DNA of 64,000 nucleotides from Muribaculaceae bacterium (GTDB lineage Bacteria > Bacteroidota > Bacteroidia > Bacteroidales > Muribaculaceae). The notes below the pieces were generated by a model that was not told the origin of the DNA, searched no databases, and saw nothing but the letters and a program-made list of their open reading frames with translations. The stretch spans positions 140,570 to 204,569 of the forward strand of contig JAQVCR010000002.1 of assembly GCA_028689665.1 (NCBI GenBank). Reading direction: 5' to 3'. The position numbers were made by a program, and so were the translations under genes. Of this stretch, positions 28,526 to 37,655 are shown one piece after another. Each line of letters begins with the position of its first letter. Within the stretch, counting starts at the first letter, position 1.

Positions 28526-29361
28526 TACTAATTGCAGATTGTGGCTCAACCAAGATCGATTGGTGTGTGCTAGACGGAAACGAAGTAGTTACTCAGATTT
28601 TCACATGCGGAATGAACGCACTATTGATGACTGAGGATCAGATGTATGAGAACATAAAAAACGAATTAATGCCCAATATAAAAGATCTTTCGATAGATGA
28701 GGTCTATTATTATGGCGCAGGTTGTCTGTTTCAAGAGATTTGTAGCAATGTAAGAAATGCTATTTATCGTAACATACCGGCAAAGAATATTCACGTTGAC
28801 ACCGACCTATTAGCTTCGGCTCGCGCTCTATGTGGCAATGAACCGGGAATAGCCTGTATCTTAGGAACAGGTTCAAATTCTTGCTATTATAATGGAGAGG
28901 AAATTGTAGATAATGTATCTCCATTAGGCTATATATTAGGCGATGAAGGCAGTGGTGCAGTGCTGGGGAAATTGCTGGTAGGTGATGTGTTAAAGAAACA
29001 ATTACCCGAACATCTATGTCGCAAATTTCTAGAAGAGTATGAGCTTGACCGTATGAAAATTATAAACAGAGTGTATAAAGAGCCTTTTGCAAATCGCTTT
29101 TTAGCTTCAGTTTCACCCTTCTTGATAAAAAATATTGAGGAGCCGGCTATTCATAGACTAGTTCTAAATGCTTTCAAGGCATTCTTTGTAAGAAATATTA
29201 CACACTATGCAAACTACAAGACATTCCCGGTAAATTTTGTAGGCTCGATAGCAATTTACTATCGTGCAGTTCTACAAGAAGCCGCAACATCTATTGGAGT
29301 AACAATAGGAACAGTAATAAAAAGTCCAATGGACGGCTTAATTAAATATCATTCTAAATAA
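28522..29361 (+). CDS. murK: MurNAc/GlcNAc kinase, BadF/BadG family (MurK)
   Basis: A 279-residue ASKHA-fold sugar kinase, predicted to phosphorylate MurNAc (and possibly GlcNAc) at C6. It has an intact phosphate-1 motif (IADCGSTK), phosphate-2 region (ILGTGSNSCYYNG) and GDEGSGAVLGK. I place the start at 28522 rather than the track's TTG at 28474. The ATG there overlaps the murT stop as ATGA, and the motif MILIADCGSTK begins at the protein start as in relatives; the upstream 16 codons only re-read the end of murT. It is followed by murQ after 7 bases, giving the murT-murK-murQ order. Confidence 0.9.
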   Translation: MILIADCGSTKIDWCVLDGNEVVTQIFTCGMNALLMTEDQMYENIKNELMPNIKDLSIDEVYYYGAGCLFQEICSNVRNAIYRNIPAKNIHVDTDLLASARALCGNEPGIACILGTGSNSCYYNGEEIVDNVSPLGYILGDEGSGAVLGKLLVGDVLKKQLPEHLCRKFLEEYELDRMKIINRVYKEPFANRFLASVSPFLIKNIEEPAIHRLVLNAFKAFFVRNITHYANYKTFPVNFVGSIAIYYRAVLQEAATSIGVTIGTVIKSPMDGLIKYHSK

Positions 29362-29368
29362 TATAATT

Positions 29369-30190
29369 ATGGCATTTGAAAAGATAAGTGAACAAGCATC
29401 ATTATATAATGATTTGGAAAAAAAATCGGTTCACGAATTATTAGTCGATATTAATCACGAAGATCATAAAGTTGCCGATGCAGTAGAGAAGGCAATACCA
29501 CAAATAGAAGAGTTAGTAACAAAGATTGTTGCTAGAATGAAAAAAGGTGGTCGTATATTCTATATGGGAGCAGGCACATCAGGTCGTCTCGGAGTACTTG
29601 ATGCATCAGAGATTCCTCCTACATTTGGAATGGACCCATCGTGGGTAATTGGTCTTATAGCCGGTGGAGATGTTGCCTTACGCAACCCGGTAGAGAACGC
29701 CGAAGATAATACAAATCAAGGCTGGAAAGACCTAGAGGAACATAAAATCAACGAAAAAGATACAGTAGTAGGTATTGCCGCATCAGGGACTACCCCTTAT
29801 GTAATAGGTGCCTTAAGAGAAGCTCGCGCACATGGCTGTCTCACTGCATCAATTTCAAGTAATCCCGATTCACCAATAGCACAAGAAGCCGAAGTAGCAA
29901 TAGAAATGATAGTCGGTCCAGAATATGTAACAGGCAGCTCACGAATGAAGTCGGGAACAGGGCAAAAGATGATATGCAATATGATAACCACAGCCACCAT
30001 GATTCAGATGGGAAGAGTAAAAGGCAACAAGATGGTGAATATGCAATTGTCGAATGCCAAGCTAGTAGATCGAGGGACTCGAATGATTGTAGAAGAATTA
30101 GCTTTGCCTTATGAAGAGGCAAAACGCCTATTATTACTTCACGGCTCGGTGAAGAATGCAGTAGATGCTTATAATAAAGATAATCAATAA
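29369..30190 (+). CDS. murQ: N-acetylmuramic acid 6-phosphate etherase
   Basis: MurQ cleaves the lactyl ether of MurNAc-6-phosphate to give GlcNAc-6-phosphate and D-lactate, in the cytoplasm. The 273-residue protein is a typical SIS-domain etherase with FYMGAGTSGRLGVLDASE near residue 68, the GIAASGTTPYVIGAL segment and PEYVTGSSRMKSGTGQK. Length and motifs agree with the family. It follows murK by 7 bases and precedes the SGNH hydrolase by 11. NagA/NagB, needed for the next steps, are not in the window. Confidence 0.96.
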   Translation: MAFEKISEQASLYNDLEKKSVHELLVDINHEDHKVADAVEKAIPQIEELVTKIVARMKKGGRIFYMGAGTSGRLGVLDASEIPPTFGMDPSWVIGLIAGGDVALRNPVENAEDNTNQGWKDLEEHKINEKDTVVGIAASGTTPYVIGALREARAHGCLTASISSNPDSPIAQEAEVAIEMIVGPEYVTGSSRMKSGTGQKMICNMITTATMIQMGRVKGNKMVNMQLSNAKLVDRGTRMIVEELALPYEEAKRLLLLHGSVKNAVDAYNKDNQ

Positions 30191-30201
30191 TAATTATTGA
30201 G

Positions 30202-31431
30202 ATGAAACGTTGTGTTTTAGCTTCAATATTAGCTTTAAGCGCGTTTTCAGTAATGGCAGCTGATACATATAGCTATAATGAATATTACTATCAAAGGAAG
30301 TCGCTATTCGAGCAACTTCCAGTTGATAGCAATGATATAGTGTTTGTTGGGAATAGCTTGACCAATGGAGGCGATTGGCACGAAATTTTCAATAGCGAAA
30401 AAGTAAAGAATCGTGGAATCTCTTCAGATGTGATACAAGGAATTTCTGATAGAATAGATTTAGTAGTTAGCGGGAAGCCAAAGAAAATATTTTTATTAGC
30501 CGGAGTAAACGATATCTCGCATAAGATTGATGCCGACAGTATTGCTACAGCTATCGAAAAATTAGTGATAAAGATAAAAGAATCGACCCCCGAAACTACA
30601 CTTTATCTCCAGAGCTTATTACCAATTAATAATGATTTTAAACGCTATCGTAATCTTATTGGGACAGAGGCAGTATTTCCGAAAGCAAATATCTTGTTGG
30701 AGAAAATAGCCCAAAAACATGGTATAATTTGGATTGATTTATTTCCGGCATTTAGCGATGCTGAAGGCAAAATGAATTCAAAATTTACAAGCGACGGACT
30801 TCATCTTAATGCTGATGGCTATAAAGTGTGGCGACAAAATGTAGCTAAATATGTAGAGCAACCTTATAGCGAAACAGGAGATTTATACAGCGTAACAAAT
30901 GAAGATATTGTGATGGTAGGCAACAGCCTTATATATGGTTGCGAATGGCATGAGTTGTTACGAAATAAAAATATAAAAAAGAGAGTTACAGGCTCCGATT
31001 TAGTAACATATCTGCCACAGCTAGCAAGCACAGTATCGAAGAATAATCCCAAAAAGATATTTCTATTGTCGACTTACGATGACTTAACGGGCAAAATGAA
31101 TGCCGACAGTATAGTTAAGCGAATAGAGAAAAGTATTAAAATCATAAAAGCGACATCTCCATCGACACAGATTTATCTGCAAGGACTGATCCCACTAAAT
31201 TCAAACTATGAGAAATATTCATGGTTTAAAGGGAGAAGTGGAGAAGTAGTGCTAATAAACGAACGACTACGAAATCTAGCAAAAAAGAATGGTGCAAAAT
31301 GGATAAACTTATATCCGATTTTTGTCGACGATAATGGCGAATTATCAGAGAAGTTGACAAACGATGGTTTTCACTTAATGGGAAGTGCATATAATAAATG
31401 GAAAGAAGAAATATTAAAATATTTCAAATAG
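30202..31431 (+). CDS. Double-domain secreted SGNH/GDSL hydrolase
   Basis: A 409-residue protein with a signal peptide (cleaved after VMAA) and two tandem SGNH hydrolase domains. The first (about 35-220) has all blocks: FVGNSLTNGG (Ser), GISSDV (Gly), AGVNDIS (Asn) and DGLHLNADGY (Asp/His). The second (about 230-405) has MVGNSLIYG and NDGFHLMGS, but STYDDLT occupies the place of GVND. The oxyanion Asn is therefore lost and this half may be inactive or binding-only. Periplasmic de-O-acetylation of muramyl residues or another wall sugar would fit the operon, but this is inference. A terminator follows, so this is the last gene of the operon. Confidence 0.82.
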   Translation: MKRCVLASILALSAFSVMAADTYSYNEYYYQRKSLFEQLPVDSNDIVFVGNSLTNGGDWHEIFNSEKVKNRGISSDVIQGISDRIDLVVSGKPKKIFLLAGVNDISHKIDADSIATAIEKLVIKIKESTPETTLYLQSLLPINNDFKRYRNLIGTEAVFPKANILLEKIAQKHGIIWIDLFPAFSDAEGKMNSKFTSDGLHLNADGYKVWRQNVAKYVEQPYSETGDLYSVTNEDIVMVGNSLIYGCEWHELLRNKNIKKRVTGSDLVTYLPQLASTVSKNNPKKIFLLSTYDDLTGKMNADSIVKRIEKSIKIIKATSPSTQIYLQGLIPLNSNYEKYSWFKGRSGEVVLINERLRNLAKKNGAKWINLYPIFVDDNGELSEKLTNDGFHLMGSAYNKWKEEILKYFK

Positions 31432-31452
31432 ATAGTAAAATTAAGATGACTG

Positions 31453-31487
31453 AAAAAGCAACAATTATTCAAAATTGTTGCTTTTTT
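31453..31487 (+). terminator. Terminator ending the peptidoglycan operon
   Basis: A perfect 14-bp stem (aaaaagcaacaatt with aattgttgcttttt) with a 6-base loop and a T-rich right side, 21 bases after the stop of the SGNH hydrolase gene. The stem is symmetrical in its A and T runs, so it could work in both directions. Confidence 0.9.
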
Positions 31488-31538
31488 GTTCTATTCTTCT
31501 TAAAAAATGTTGAAGTCGGTGATAAAAAAACACGATAG

Positions 31539-31570
31539 TTTGTAAAGGCAATATAAATGCAGTATTTTTA
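31539..31570 (+). promoter_or_regulatory. Candidate promoter for the 31588 gene
   Basis: TTTG at 31539-31542, then 20 bases, then tattttta at 31563-31570. The second element has one mismatch to TAnnTTTG. Initiation near 31577 would leave a very short leader before the ATG at 31588. Confidence 0.4.
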
Positions 31571-31587
31571 CCTTGTAATAACTATCA

Positions 31588-32481
31588 ATGAAAAAAATGA
31601 AAAGAAATATACTATTAATATTTGTTGCAACTTTCGTATTAAGTGCTTTTTCTCAAAATGCCCAAGAAAAGAAACCGAACTTATTTGCTTATCCGGTAGT
31701 TCCTGATACAATAAGTACATTAGAGAATAGGTCTAATTATTTTATTTCTCACTTTTGGGAAAATTGTAACCTGTCAAAGCCAATAAAAGATGAAGCCGCA
31801 CTTATATCGGCATTTGGCGACTATGTAGTTTTCTTTCAATATGCACATAGAAATGTTGTGAAAGCTTCGGTAAACGAGCTTATGAATAAAGCTCAATCGA
31901 ATATGAAAAACTTTTGGCTGATAGCAGATGCGGCAGAAAAAAATCTCTATTCAGTAGGAGCGACATTGCCAAGCGATGAGGCATATATGCTATTTGTCAA
32001 TAATATTTTGAGATCGAGCAAGGTAAAGAAAGGCGAGAAAGAACGCTATCAATTACAAGTAAATAAGATCAATAAGAATCAAGTAGGCTCTTACGCCTCG
32101 GCTCTTGAGTATGTCGATATAAAAGGTAATAAAAAAACGTTAGAGGATATCAAAGCTAAGAATGTAATAATATTTTTTAACGACACCGAATGTGAAGATT
32201 GCTCGATAGCAAGGCTACGATTATCGACTAATGTAGCACTTAATAAACTCATTGATATTGGCGAGGTAGTGCTTGTAAGTATTTATCCATCAGGGTATTC
32301 AAAAGATTGGGCAGAACAAGCCAAAGGCTATTCAGACAAATGGATAATCGGAGCGAGTGAAAACGCCGATGAAGATTACGACTTGCGGGTAACCCCCAAT
32401 ATATATTTGCTAGATGCAGAAAAGAAAATAATCGCAAAGAATCTAAATGTAGCCGACATTTTGAATGCATTGAGTCGATAA
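31588..32481 (+). CDS. Periplasmic DUF5106/thioredoxin-like protein
   Basis: A 297-residue protein with a signal peptide (cleaved near SAFSQ). The first part (about 40-160, NRSNYFISHFWENCNL) resembles the DUF5106 domain. The second (about 165-295) is a TlpA-like thioredoxin fold with a CxxC in FFNDTECEDCSIA, preceded by a short hydrophobic strand as in thioredoxins. A disulphide-handling role in the periplasm is likely. It is followed after 36 bases by a DoxX-family gene, a pairing of exported redox protein with membrane partner. Confidence 0.75.
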   Translation: MKKMKRNILLIFVATFVLSAFSQNAQEKKPNLFAYPVVPDTISTLENRSNYFISHFWENCNLSKPIKDEAALISAFGDYVVFFQYAHRNVVKASVNELMNKAQSNMKNFWLIADAAEKNLYSVGATLPSDEAYMLFVNNILRSSKVKKGEKERYQLQVNKINKNQVGSYASALEYVDIKGNKKTLEDIKAKNVIIFFNDTECEDCSIARLRLSTNVALNKLIDIGEVVLVSIYPSGYSKDWAEQAKGYSDKWIIGASENADEDYDLRVTPNIYLLDAEKKIIAKNLNVADILNALSR

Positions 32482-32517
32482 GACTAGATATTTATTTACC
32501 TATTAAAAAGTAGCAAA

Positions 32518-33021
32518 ATGATGAAGAATTTTATAAAATATCTATTTATGTATAGTGCCAGCTATACATATAGCAATTTATCTCGATTATTTATACGATT
32601 ATTTGTAGGAATAATGTTTATTCAATTCGGGATAAGACAGATGCTGAATTATGATGCAATGGTATCCTATTTCCCGGCATCACTCGGAATGGAATCAGAA
32701 ACCACACTGATATTAATGATATTGATAGAGCTAGTGTGTTCAACAATGATAATGTTAGGATTTCTCACACGATTGGCAATTGTTCCGGCGCTATTCTCAA
32801 TGATAATAGCCGAGGATTATTTGCTTAGCGATGTAGTGAGCCAATATCCATTTACTTTAGGCTATATGCAACCCGGATATTTACCAATAATGTTTATCGG
32901 TATATTTGTGTATCTTTTACTTTCGGGCCCCGGGAAAATATCACTCGACTATCTTATATCCCTCTTTATAATCAATAGAAATCAAGAATTTCACGAAGAT
33001 AATAAGTTAAGCGAGGCATAA
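32518..33021 (+). CDS. DoxX-family inner-membrane protein
   Basis: A 167-residue protein with four predicted membrane helices of the DoxX type: RLFIRLFVGIMFIQFG begins the domain, followed by ILMILIELVCSTMIMLGFLTR and two further helices. The exact role is unknown. Its place directly after a thioredoxin-like protein suggests a part in periplasmic redox balance. mnmA follows after 12 bases. Confidence 0.78.
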   Translation: MMKNFIKYLFMYSASYTYSNLSRLFIRLFVGIMFIQFGIRQMLNYDAMVSYFPASLGMESETTLILMILIELVCSTMIMLGFLTRLAIVPALFSMIIAEDYLLSDVVSQYPFTLGYMQPGYLPIMFIGIFVYLLLSGPGKISLDYLISLFIINRNQEFHEDNKLSEA

Positions 33022-33033
33022 TTAAAAACGATA

Positions 33034-34113
33034 ATGAAAATAGCAGTATTAATCTCAGGAGGTGTAGATAGTGCCGTCGTAGTGCATAAGCTGAAAGAAG
33101 AAGGGCATGATTTGCATTTATTTTATATACGCATAGGTATGGACAACGGCGAAGGCGATTGTTCAGCCGAAGAAGATATAGAAATGTGCAGCCTGATAGC
33201 GCATAAATATGGCTTGCCACTAGAAATAGTATCTTTACACGAAGAATATTGGGAAAATGTAATGCAATATGCACTAACAACAGTGAAAGCAGGCTTAACA
33301 CCCAATCCTGATATGATGTGCAATAAAATGATTAAGTTTGGCTATTTTGAACAACGATGGGGAAAAGATTTTGATATTACAGCAACCGGACATTATGCTT
33401 CAACGAGAATAATAGACGGAACAAAATATCTTGCAACAGCAATCGACCCGGTAAAAGACCAAACAGATTTTCTTGCGCAGATAAGTTATGAGCAATTAAA
33501 GCACTTGACCTTTCCACTAGGAGATATGCCCAAAAGCCAAGTCAGAGAGCTAGCCATCGAAGCAGCATTGCCAAATGCTTATCGAAAGGACAGCCAAGGC
33601 ATATGTTTCTTAGGGAAGATAAATTATAATGATTTTATACGTCGTCATCTAGGCGAAAAGAAAGGTAATATAATAGAGCTGGAGACGGGGAAGAAAATAG
33701 GTGAGCATAAAGGCTTTTGGTTTCACACAATAGGTCAACGCAAAGGTTTAGGCTTGAGCGGAGGTCCATGGTATGTAGTGAAAAAGAATGTACAAGATAA
33801 TGTAATCTATGTAAGCAATGGTTACGATACCGACAAACAATATGGCAAGATAATCCATCTTGACGAGATGCACTTTATTTCGGGAAATCCATGGGAAGGC
33901 ACAACCGCCCCCGTTGATATAACATTTAAGAATCGCCATATGCCTGAATTTATGAAAGCCAAGCTCATACATTTAGGCGAACGAGAATACTATATTGAGT
34001 CGGAACGAAAAGTACAAGGAATTGCACCCGGTCAATTTGCAGTAATTTATGATGCTGCTTCACAATTATGCTATGGAAGCGGATTAATAACAGGGCAGAA
34101 AATAGAGTTATAA
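33034..34113 (+). CDS. mnmA: tRNA-specific 2-thiouridylase
   Basis: MnmA adds sulphur to U34 of Lys, Glu and Gln tRNAs using ATP. The 359-residue protein has the PP-loop SGGVDSAV at the N-terminus, the catalytic Cys in [13 protein letters not shown] (about residue 92), the second Cys in SQGICFLG (about 192), and conserved GHYAS and [17 protein letters not shown] segments. Length is typical. The neighbours on both sides are 12 bases away on the same strand. Confidence 0.95.
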   Translation: MKIAVLISGGVDSAVVVHKLKEEGHDLHLFYIRIGMDNGEGDCSAEEDIEMCSLIAHKYGLPLEIVSLHEEYWENVMQYALTTVKAGLTPNPDMMCNKMIKFGYFEQRWGKDFDITATGHYASTRIIDGTKYLATAIDPVKDQTDFLAQISYEQLKHLTFPLGDMPKSQVRELAIEAALPNAYRKDSQGICFLGKINYNDFIRRHLGEKKGNIIELETGKKIGEHKGFWFHTIGQRKGLGLSGGPWYVVKKNVQDNVIYVSNGYDTDKQYGKIIHLDEMHFISGNPWEGTTAPVDITFKNRHMPEFMKAKLIHLGEREYYIESERKVQGIAPGQFAVIYDAASQLCYGSGLITGQKIEL

Positions 34114-34125
34114 AATTATAAATCT

Positions 34126-34728
34126 ATGAAAAGAGTAAAACTTACCGTTTTTGGAATCACATACAGCCAAGTACAAGAAGGAGCTTATGCGCTAGTCTTA
34201 TCGCAAGAAGATGGCGACTATCGAATTCCTATTGTAGTAGGAGCCGCCGAGGCACAGAGCATTGCAATATGCTTAGAGCGAATCACTCCGCCACGACCAA
34301 TGACACACGATTTGTTTGTAAGTATGGGGCATGCTTTTGGTGTAGAGCTAAAAGAAGTCTTTATTTATAAATTTGAAGATGGTGTGTTTTATTCCGAGCT
34401 AACATTTGAATGCGATAATACACAAGTAACGATAGATTCGCGTACATCAGATGCCATTGCATTATCGCTACGCACTAATGCCCCCATATATACCACCGAA
34501 GAGATATTAAAGCGTACAGGGTTTCTGTTCGATGAGCGAATAAGTGTAATTCCTTCATCGCCATCAAAAAAACAGACAGAAAAGAAAGAAGTACGTATAG
34601 ACCAATATGCTGTAGAAGAATTGGAAAAGATGCTTCAGCAATATGTAGCCGATGAGGAATATGAGAAAGCGGCAGAGATAAAAGTGATTATCAATAACAA
34701 ACGCGACAAGAAAAACAAAAGCAATTAA
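34126..34728 (+). CDS. DUF151 bifunctional nuclease family protein with UvrB/UvrC motif
   Basis: A 200-residue protein. Residues about 1-130 match the DUF151/BFN domain (YALVLSQEDGDYRIPIVVGAAEAQSIAI; DSRTSDAIALSLR). A lysine-rich linker follows, and residues 160-195 form a UvrB/UvrC-type helical hairpin (ELEKMLQQYVADEEYEKAAEIK). Domain members have been described as nucleases with DNase and RNase activity in some organisms; the role here is not known. The next gene starts 60 bases downstream. Confidence 0.85.
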   Translation: MKRVKLTVFGITYSQVQEGAYALVLSQEDGDYRIPIVVGAAEAQSIAICLERITPPRPMTHDLFVSMGHAFGVELKEVFIYKFEDGVFYSELTFECDNTQVTIDSRTSDAIALSLRTNAPIYTTEEILKRTGFLFDERISVIPSSPSKKQTEKKEVRIDQYAVEELEKMLQQYVADEEYEKAAEIKVIINNKRDKKNKSN

Positions 34729-34788
34729 ATATAAATAATTACATTTGTAGGACAAACGAAAAATTAAATCTAAAATCAAGAATAAATT

Positions 34789-36075
34789 ATGTCAGAGTTA
34801 AATTTAAAAGTACGACTTGTTTTAATGAATTTTCTCCAATTTGCAATTTGGGGATCGTATTTAACATCAATGGGAACATACCTATTCGGCGCAGGATTGG
34901 CAAATGAAATAGGTCTTTTTTATGCTGTTCAAGGTGTCGTGTCATTATTTATGCCCGCCTTAATAGGAATAATAGCCGATCGATGGATTCCGGCGCAACG
35001 ACTTTTGGGATTATGTCAAATCTTAGCTGCAATATTTATGGCAGCCTCAGGATTATTCGCAATGAGTATTCCTGGTGGAGTGGTTCCATTTACTCCATTC
35101 TTTACATTATATACATTAAGTGTAGCATTCTATATGCCCACAATAGCATTATCAAATTCGGTAGCATATACTTCGCTTGAAAAATCTAATCTAGATACAA
35201 TAACACATTTTCCACCAATAAGAATATTTGGTACGATAGGATTTATATGTGCTATGTTATCTGTTGATTTCTTGGGTTTCCAGAAGACTTACGACCAATT
35301 TTTTGTATCGGCTGTAATTGGTGCGATTCTTGGATTGTATTCATTTTCATTGCCTATGTGTCCTACATGTAAAGGCACAACAAAGACAAGTATTGTAGAT
35401 GCTCTAGGTCTTAAAGCATTCTTGCTCTTTAAGCAACCACGAATGGCAATCTTCTTTATATTCTCGATGCTTTTGGGTGTATCTTTACAGATAACAAATG
35501 GCTTTGCTAATCCATTTTTAACCACATTTGAGAGCATTCCAGAGTTTGCCAACACCTTTGCTGCGCAACACGCAAATGCAATTATATCAATATCGCAAGT
35601 CTCGGAGACAATATGTATTCTGTTGATACCATTTGCGTTAAAACGATTTGGAATAAAGAATGTCATGCTTATAGCAATGTTTGCATGGGTATTCCGTTTT
35701 GGATTGTTTGGACTAGGAAATCCAGGTTCAGGAGTGTGGATGTTTATCCTTTCGATGATTGTATATGGAGTAGCATTCGACTTCTTTAATATCTCAGGCT
35801 CATTGTTTGTAGATAAAGAGACCCCAAAAGAAATACGTTCAAGCGCACAAGGATTGTTTATGATAATGACAAACGGAATAGGAGCAACAGTGGGAACACT
35901 TGGAGCTCAATTAATAGTCAATCATTATGTATATTCACAGCCAACACCGACAGCTCAAATATCAGGCTGGAGTACTACGTGGTTGATTTTTGCTTCGTAT
36001 GCGCTAGTAGTAGGAATACTTTTTGCTTTGATATTCCGAGATAAAGCGAAAGCAGTTAAAACAGAAACCAAATAG
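34789..36075 (+). CDS. Nucleoside:H+ symporter-like MFS permease (NupG family)
   Basis: A 428-residue permease with 12 hydrophobic segments and the NupG/XapB-like start LVLMNFLQFAIWGSYLTSMG. DRWIPAQRLLG follows, and the TMs around GTIGFICAML and LFVDKETPKEIRSSAQGLF are typical of the nucleoside permeases. Uptake of nucleosides is the likely role; the specificity is not visible from sequence. Sixty bases separate it from the DUF151 gene. Confidence 0.82.
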   Translation: MSELNLKVRLVLMNFLQFAIWGSYLTSMGTYLFGAGLANEIGLFYAVQGVVSLFMPALIGIIADRWIPAQRLLGLCQILAAIFMAASGLFAMSIPGGVVPFTPFFTLYTLSVAFYMPTIALSNSVAYTSLEKSNLDTITHFPPIRIFGTIGFICAMLSVDFLGFQKTYDQFFVSAVIGAILGLYSFSLPMCPTCKGTTKTSIVDALGLKAFLLFKQPRMAIFFIFSMLLGVSLQITNGFANPFLTTFESIPEFANTFAAQHANAIISISQVSETICILLIPFALKRFGIKNVMLIAMFAWVFRFGLFGLGNPGSGVWMFILSMIVYGVAFDFFNISGSLFVDKETPKEIRSSAQGLFMIMTNGIGATVGTLGAQLIVNHYVYSQPTPTAQISGWSTTWLIFASYALVVGILFALIFRDKAKAVKTETK

Positions 36076-36098
36076 CCAAAGTCATATCTTTGGACTTT
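36076..36098 (+). promoter_or_regulatory. Small overlapping dyads with a -7 box before rsmE
   Basis: CCAAAG (36076-36081) can pair with CTTTGG (36088-36093). Alternatively AAAGTC (36078-36083) can pair with GACTTT (36093-36098); both cannot form together. The segment also contains tatctttg (36085-36092), matching TAnnTTTG, 19 bases before the rsmE ATG. It may be a weak terminator, a promoter, or both. Confidence 0.4.
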
Positions 36099-36111
36099 TA
36101 AATATAAATAA

Positions 36112-36822
36112 ATGCATCAATTTTTTGCCCCTGAAATAGCGACAACATTGACATTACCACAAGAAGAGTCTCAGCATGCAATACGTGTGTTGAGACTTGT
36201 TGCAGGTAATGAGATAGAGGTAGTCGACGGCTGTGGCACACGTTATCGGTGTCGCATTACATTGGCACATCAGAAACATTGCGGAGTAGAAATAATAGAA
36301 ACTATCAGTCAGCCGAATCATTGGAAGTGCAATATAATATTAGGTATTGCCCCGACTAAAAACAACGACAGGATAGAATGGAGCTCCGAGAAATGTACAG
36401 AGGCAGGAATTGACCGAATAATTCCGTTGAAATGTAGATATTCGGAGCGCAAAGAGTTGAAGACCGATAGAATTAATAAAATTCTTATTTCGGCAATGAA
36501 GCAATCTCTAAAATCCACATTGCCACAGCTTGATGAGATGACTCCAATTAAAGACGTGCTTGACATGGAATTTTCGGGACAAAAATTTATTGCATATTGT
36601 GATAAAAATATTGAGCGAAAAGTATTATCGAAGGAGTATAAACCCGGAAGCGATGTGGTGGTATTGATAGGTCCGGAAGGCGATTTCAGCCCCGAGGAAG
36701 TAGACTATGCAATATCGCGAGGCTTTATTCCCATCACACTCGGAGATAGCAGATTCAGAACAGAAACAGCGGCAGTATTTGCGTGCTTCTCAATACATGC
36801 CATTAACCAGTTAACAAAGTAA
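36112..36822 (+). CDS. rsmE: 16S rRNA (uracil(1498)-N(3))-methyltransferase
   Basis: RsmE methylates U1498 of 16S rRNA using S-adenosylmethionine and belongs to the SPOUT fold. The 236-residue protein has an N-terminal PUA-like part with the typical QEESQHAIRVLRL. Its C-terminal knot has VVLIGPEGDFSPEEVDYA and ITLGDSRFRTETAAVFA, both family signatures. kdsA begins two bases after its stop. Confidence 0.95.
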   Translation: MHQFFAPEIATTLTLPQEESQHAIRVLRLVAGNEIEVVDGCGTRYRCRITLAHQKHCGVEIIETISQPNHWKCNIILGIAPTKNNDRIEWSSEKCTEAGIDRIIPLKCRYSERKELKTDRINKILISAMKQSLKSTLPQLDEMTPIKDVLDMEFSGQKFIAYCDKNIERKVLSKEYKPGSDVVVLIGPEGDFSPEEVDYAISRGFIPITLGDSRFRTETAAVFACFSIHAINQLTK

Positions 36823-36824
36823 TT

Positions 36825-37655
36825 ATGATAGAATATTTAAAATCTTCGGCAACCGATAACTTTTTCCTTCTAGCAGGCCCGTGTGTAATAGAAGGAGAAG
36901 AAATGGCACTAGAAATAGCAGAGAAGGTGGCAGGGATAACTAAAAGGCTGAATATCCCTTATGTTTTTAAGGGTAGTTATCGCAAAGCTAATCGCTCGCG
37001 ACTCGATTCATTTACCGGTATTGGTGATATTGCCGCATTAGAGATATTGCGAAAAGTAAGAAATACGTTTAATATTCCGGTAGTTACAGATATTCACACA
37101 CCCGAAGAGGCAGCGTTGGCCGCCGAATATGTAGATGTTCTTCAGATTCCTGCATTCTTGTGTCGTCAGACCGATTTATTGTTAGCGGCGGCGAAAACCG
37201 GAAAGCTAGTAAATATAAAGAAAGGACAGTTTCTATCACCCGGAGCCATGCAATATGCAGTTCAGAAGGTGAGAGATGCAGGTAATAATCAAGTAGCAAT
37301 AACCGAACGAGGAACGACATTTGGCTATCAAGATTTAATAGTAGATTATCGAGGAATACCTACGATGAAAGAATTTAATTGTCCTGTAATATTGGATATA
37401 ACACACTCATTGCAACAGCCCAACCAAGAGAAGGGCGTTACGGGAGGATTACCACACCTAATAGAAACGGTAGCTCGCACCGGAATAGCATCGGGCGTTG
37501 ACGGACTATTTATTGAAACTCATAAAAATCCCTCGGTAGCAAAGTCAGATGGAGCCAATATGTTACCATTAGATCGACTAGAAGGTCTTTTAGAAAGGTT
37601 GTCAATATTGAGAGAAACTATTAATATTATTGATAAACAAAACACCAATATATAA
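36825..37655 (+). CDS. kdsA: 3-deoxy-8-phosphooctulonate synthase
   Basis: KdsA condenses phosphoenolpyruvate with arabinose-5-phosphate to make Kdo-8-phosphate for the lipid A core. The 276-residue protein carries the family motifs LLAGPCVIEGE, FKGSYRKANRSR, VTDIHTPEEA and DITHSLQQPN. Length is typical. Its start follows the rsmE stop by two bases, and its own stop overlaps the next ATG by one base, indicating co-translation. Confidence 0.96.
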   Translation: MIEYLKSSATDNFFLLAGPCVIEGEEMALEIAEKVAGITKRLNIPYVFKGSYRKANRSRLDSFTGIGDIAALEILRKVRNTFNIPVVTDIHTPEEAALAAEYVDVLQIPAFLCRQTDLLLAAAKTGKLVNIKKGQFLSPGAMQYAVQKVRDAGNNQVAITERGTTFGYQDLIVDYRGIPTMKEFNCPVILDITHSLQQPNQEKGVTGGLPHLIETVARTGIASGVDGLFIETHKNPSVAKSDGANMLPLDRLEGLLERLSILRETINIIDKQNTNI

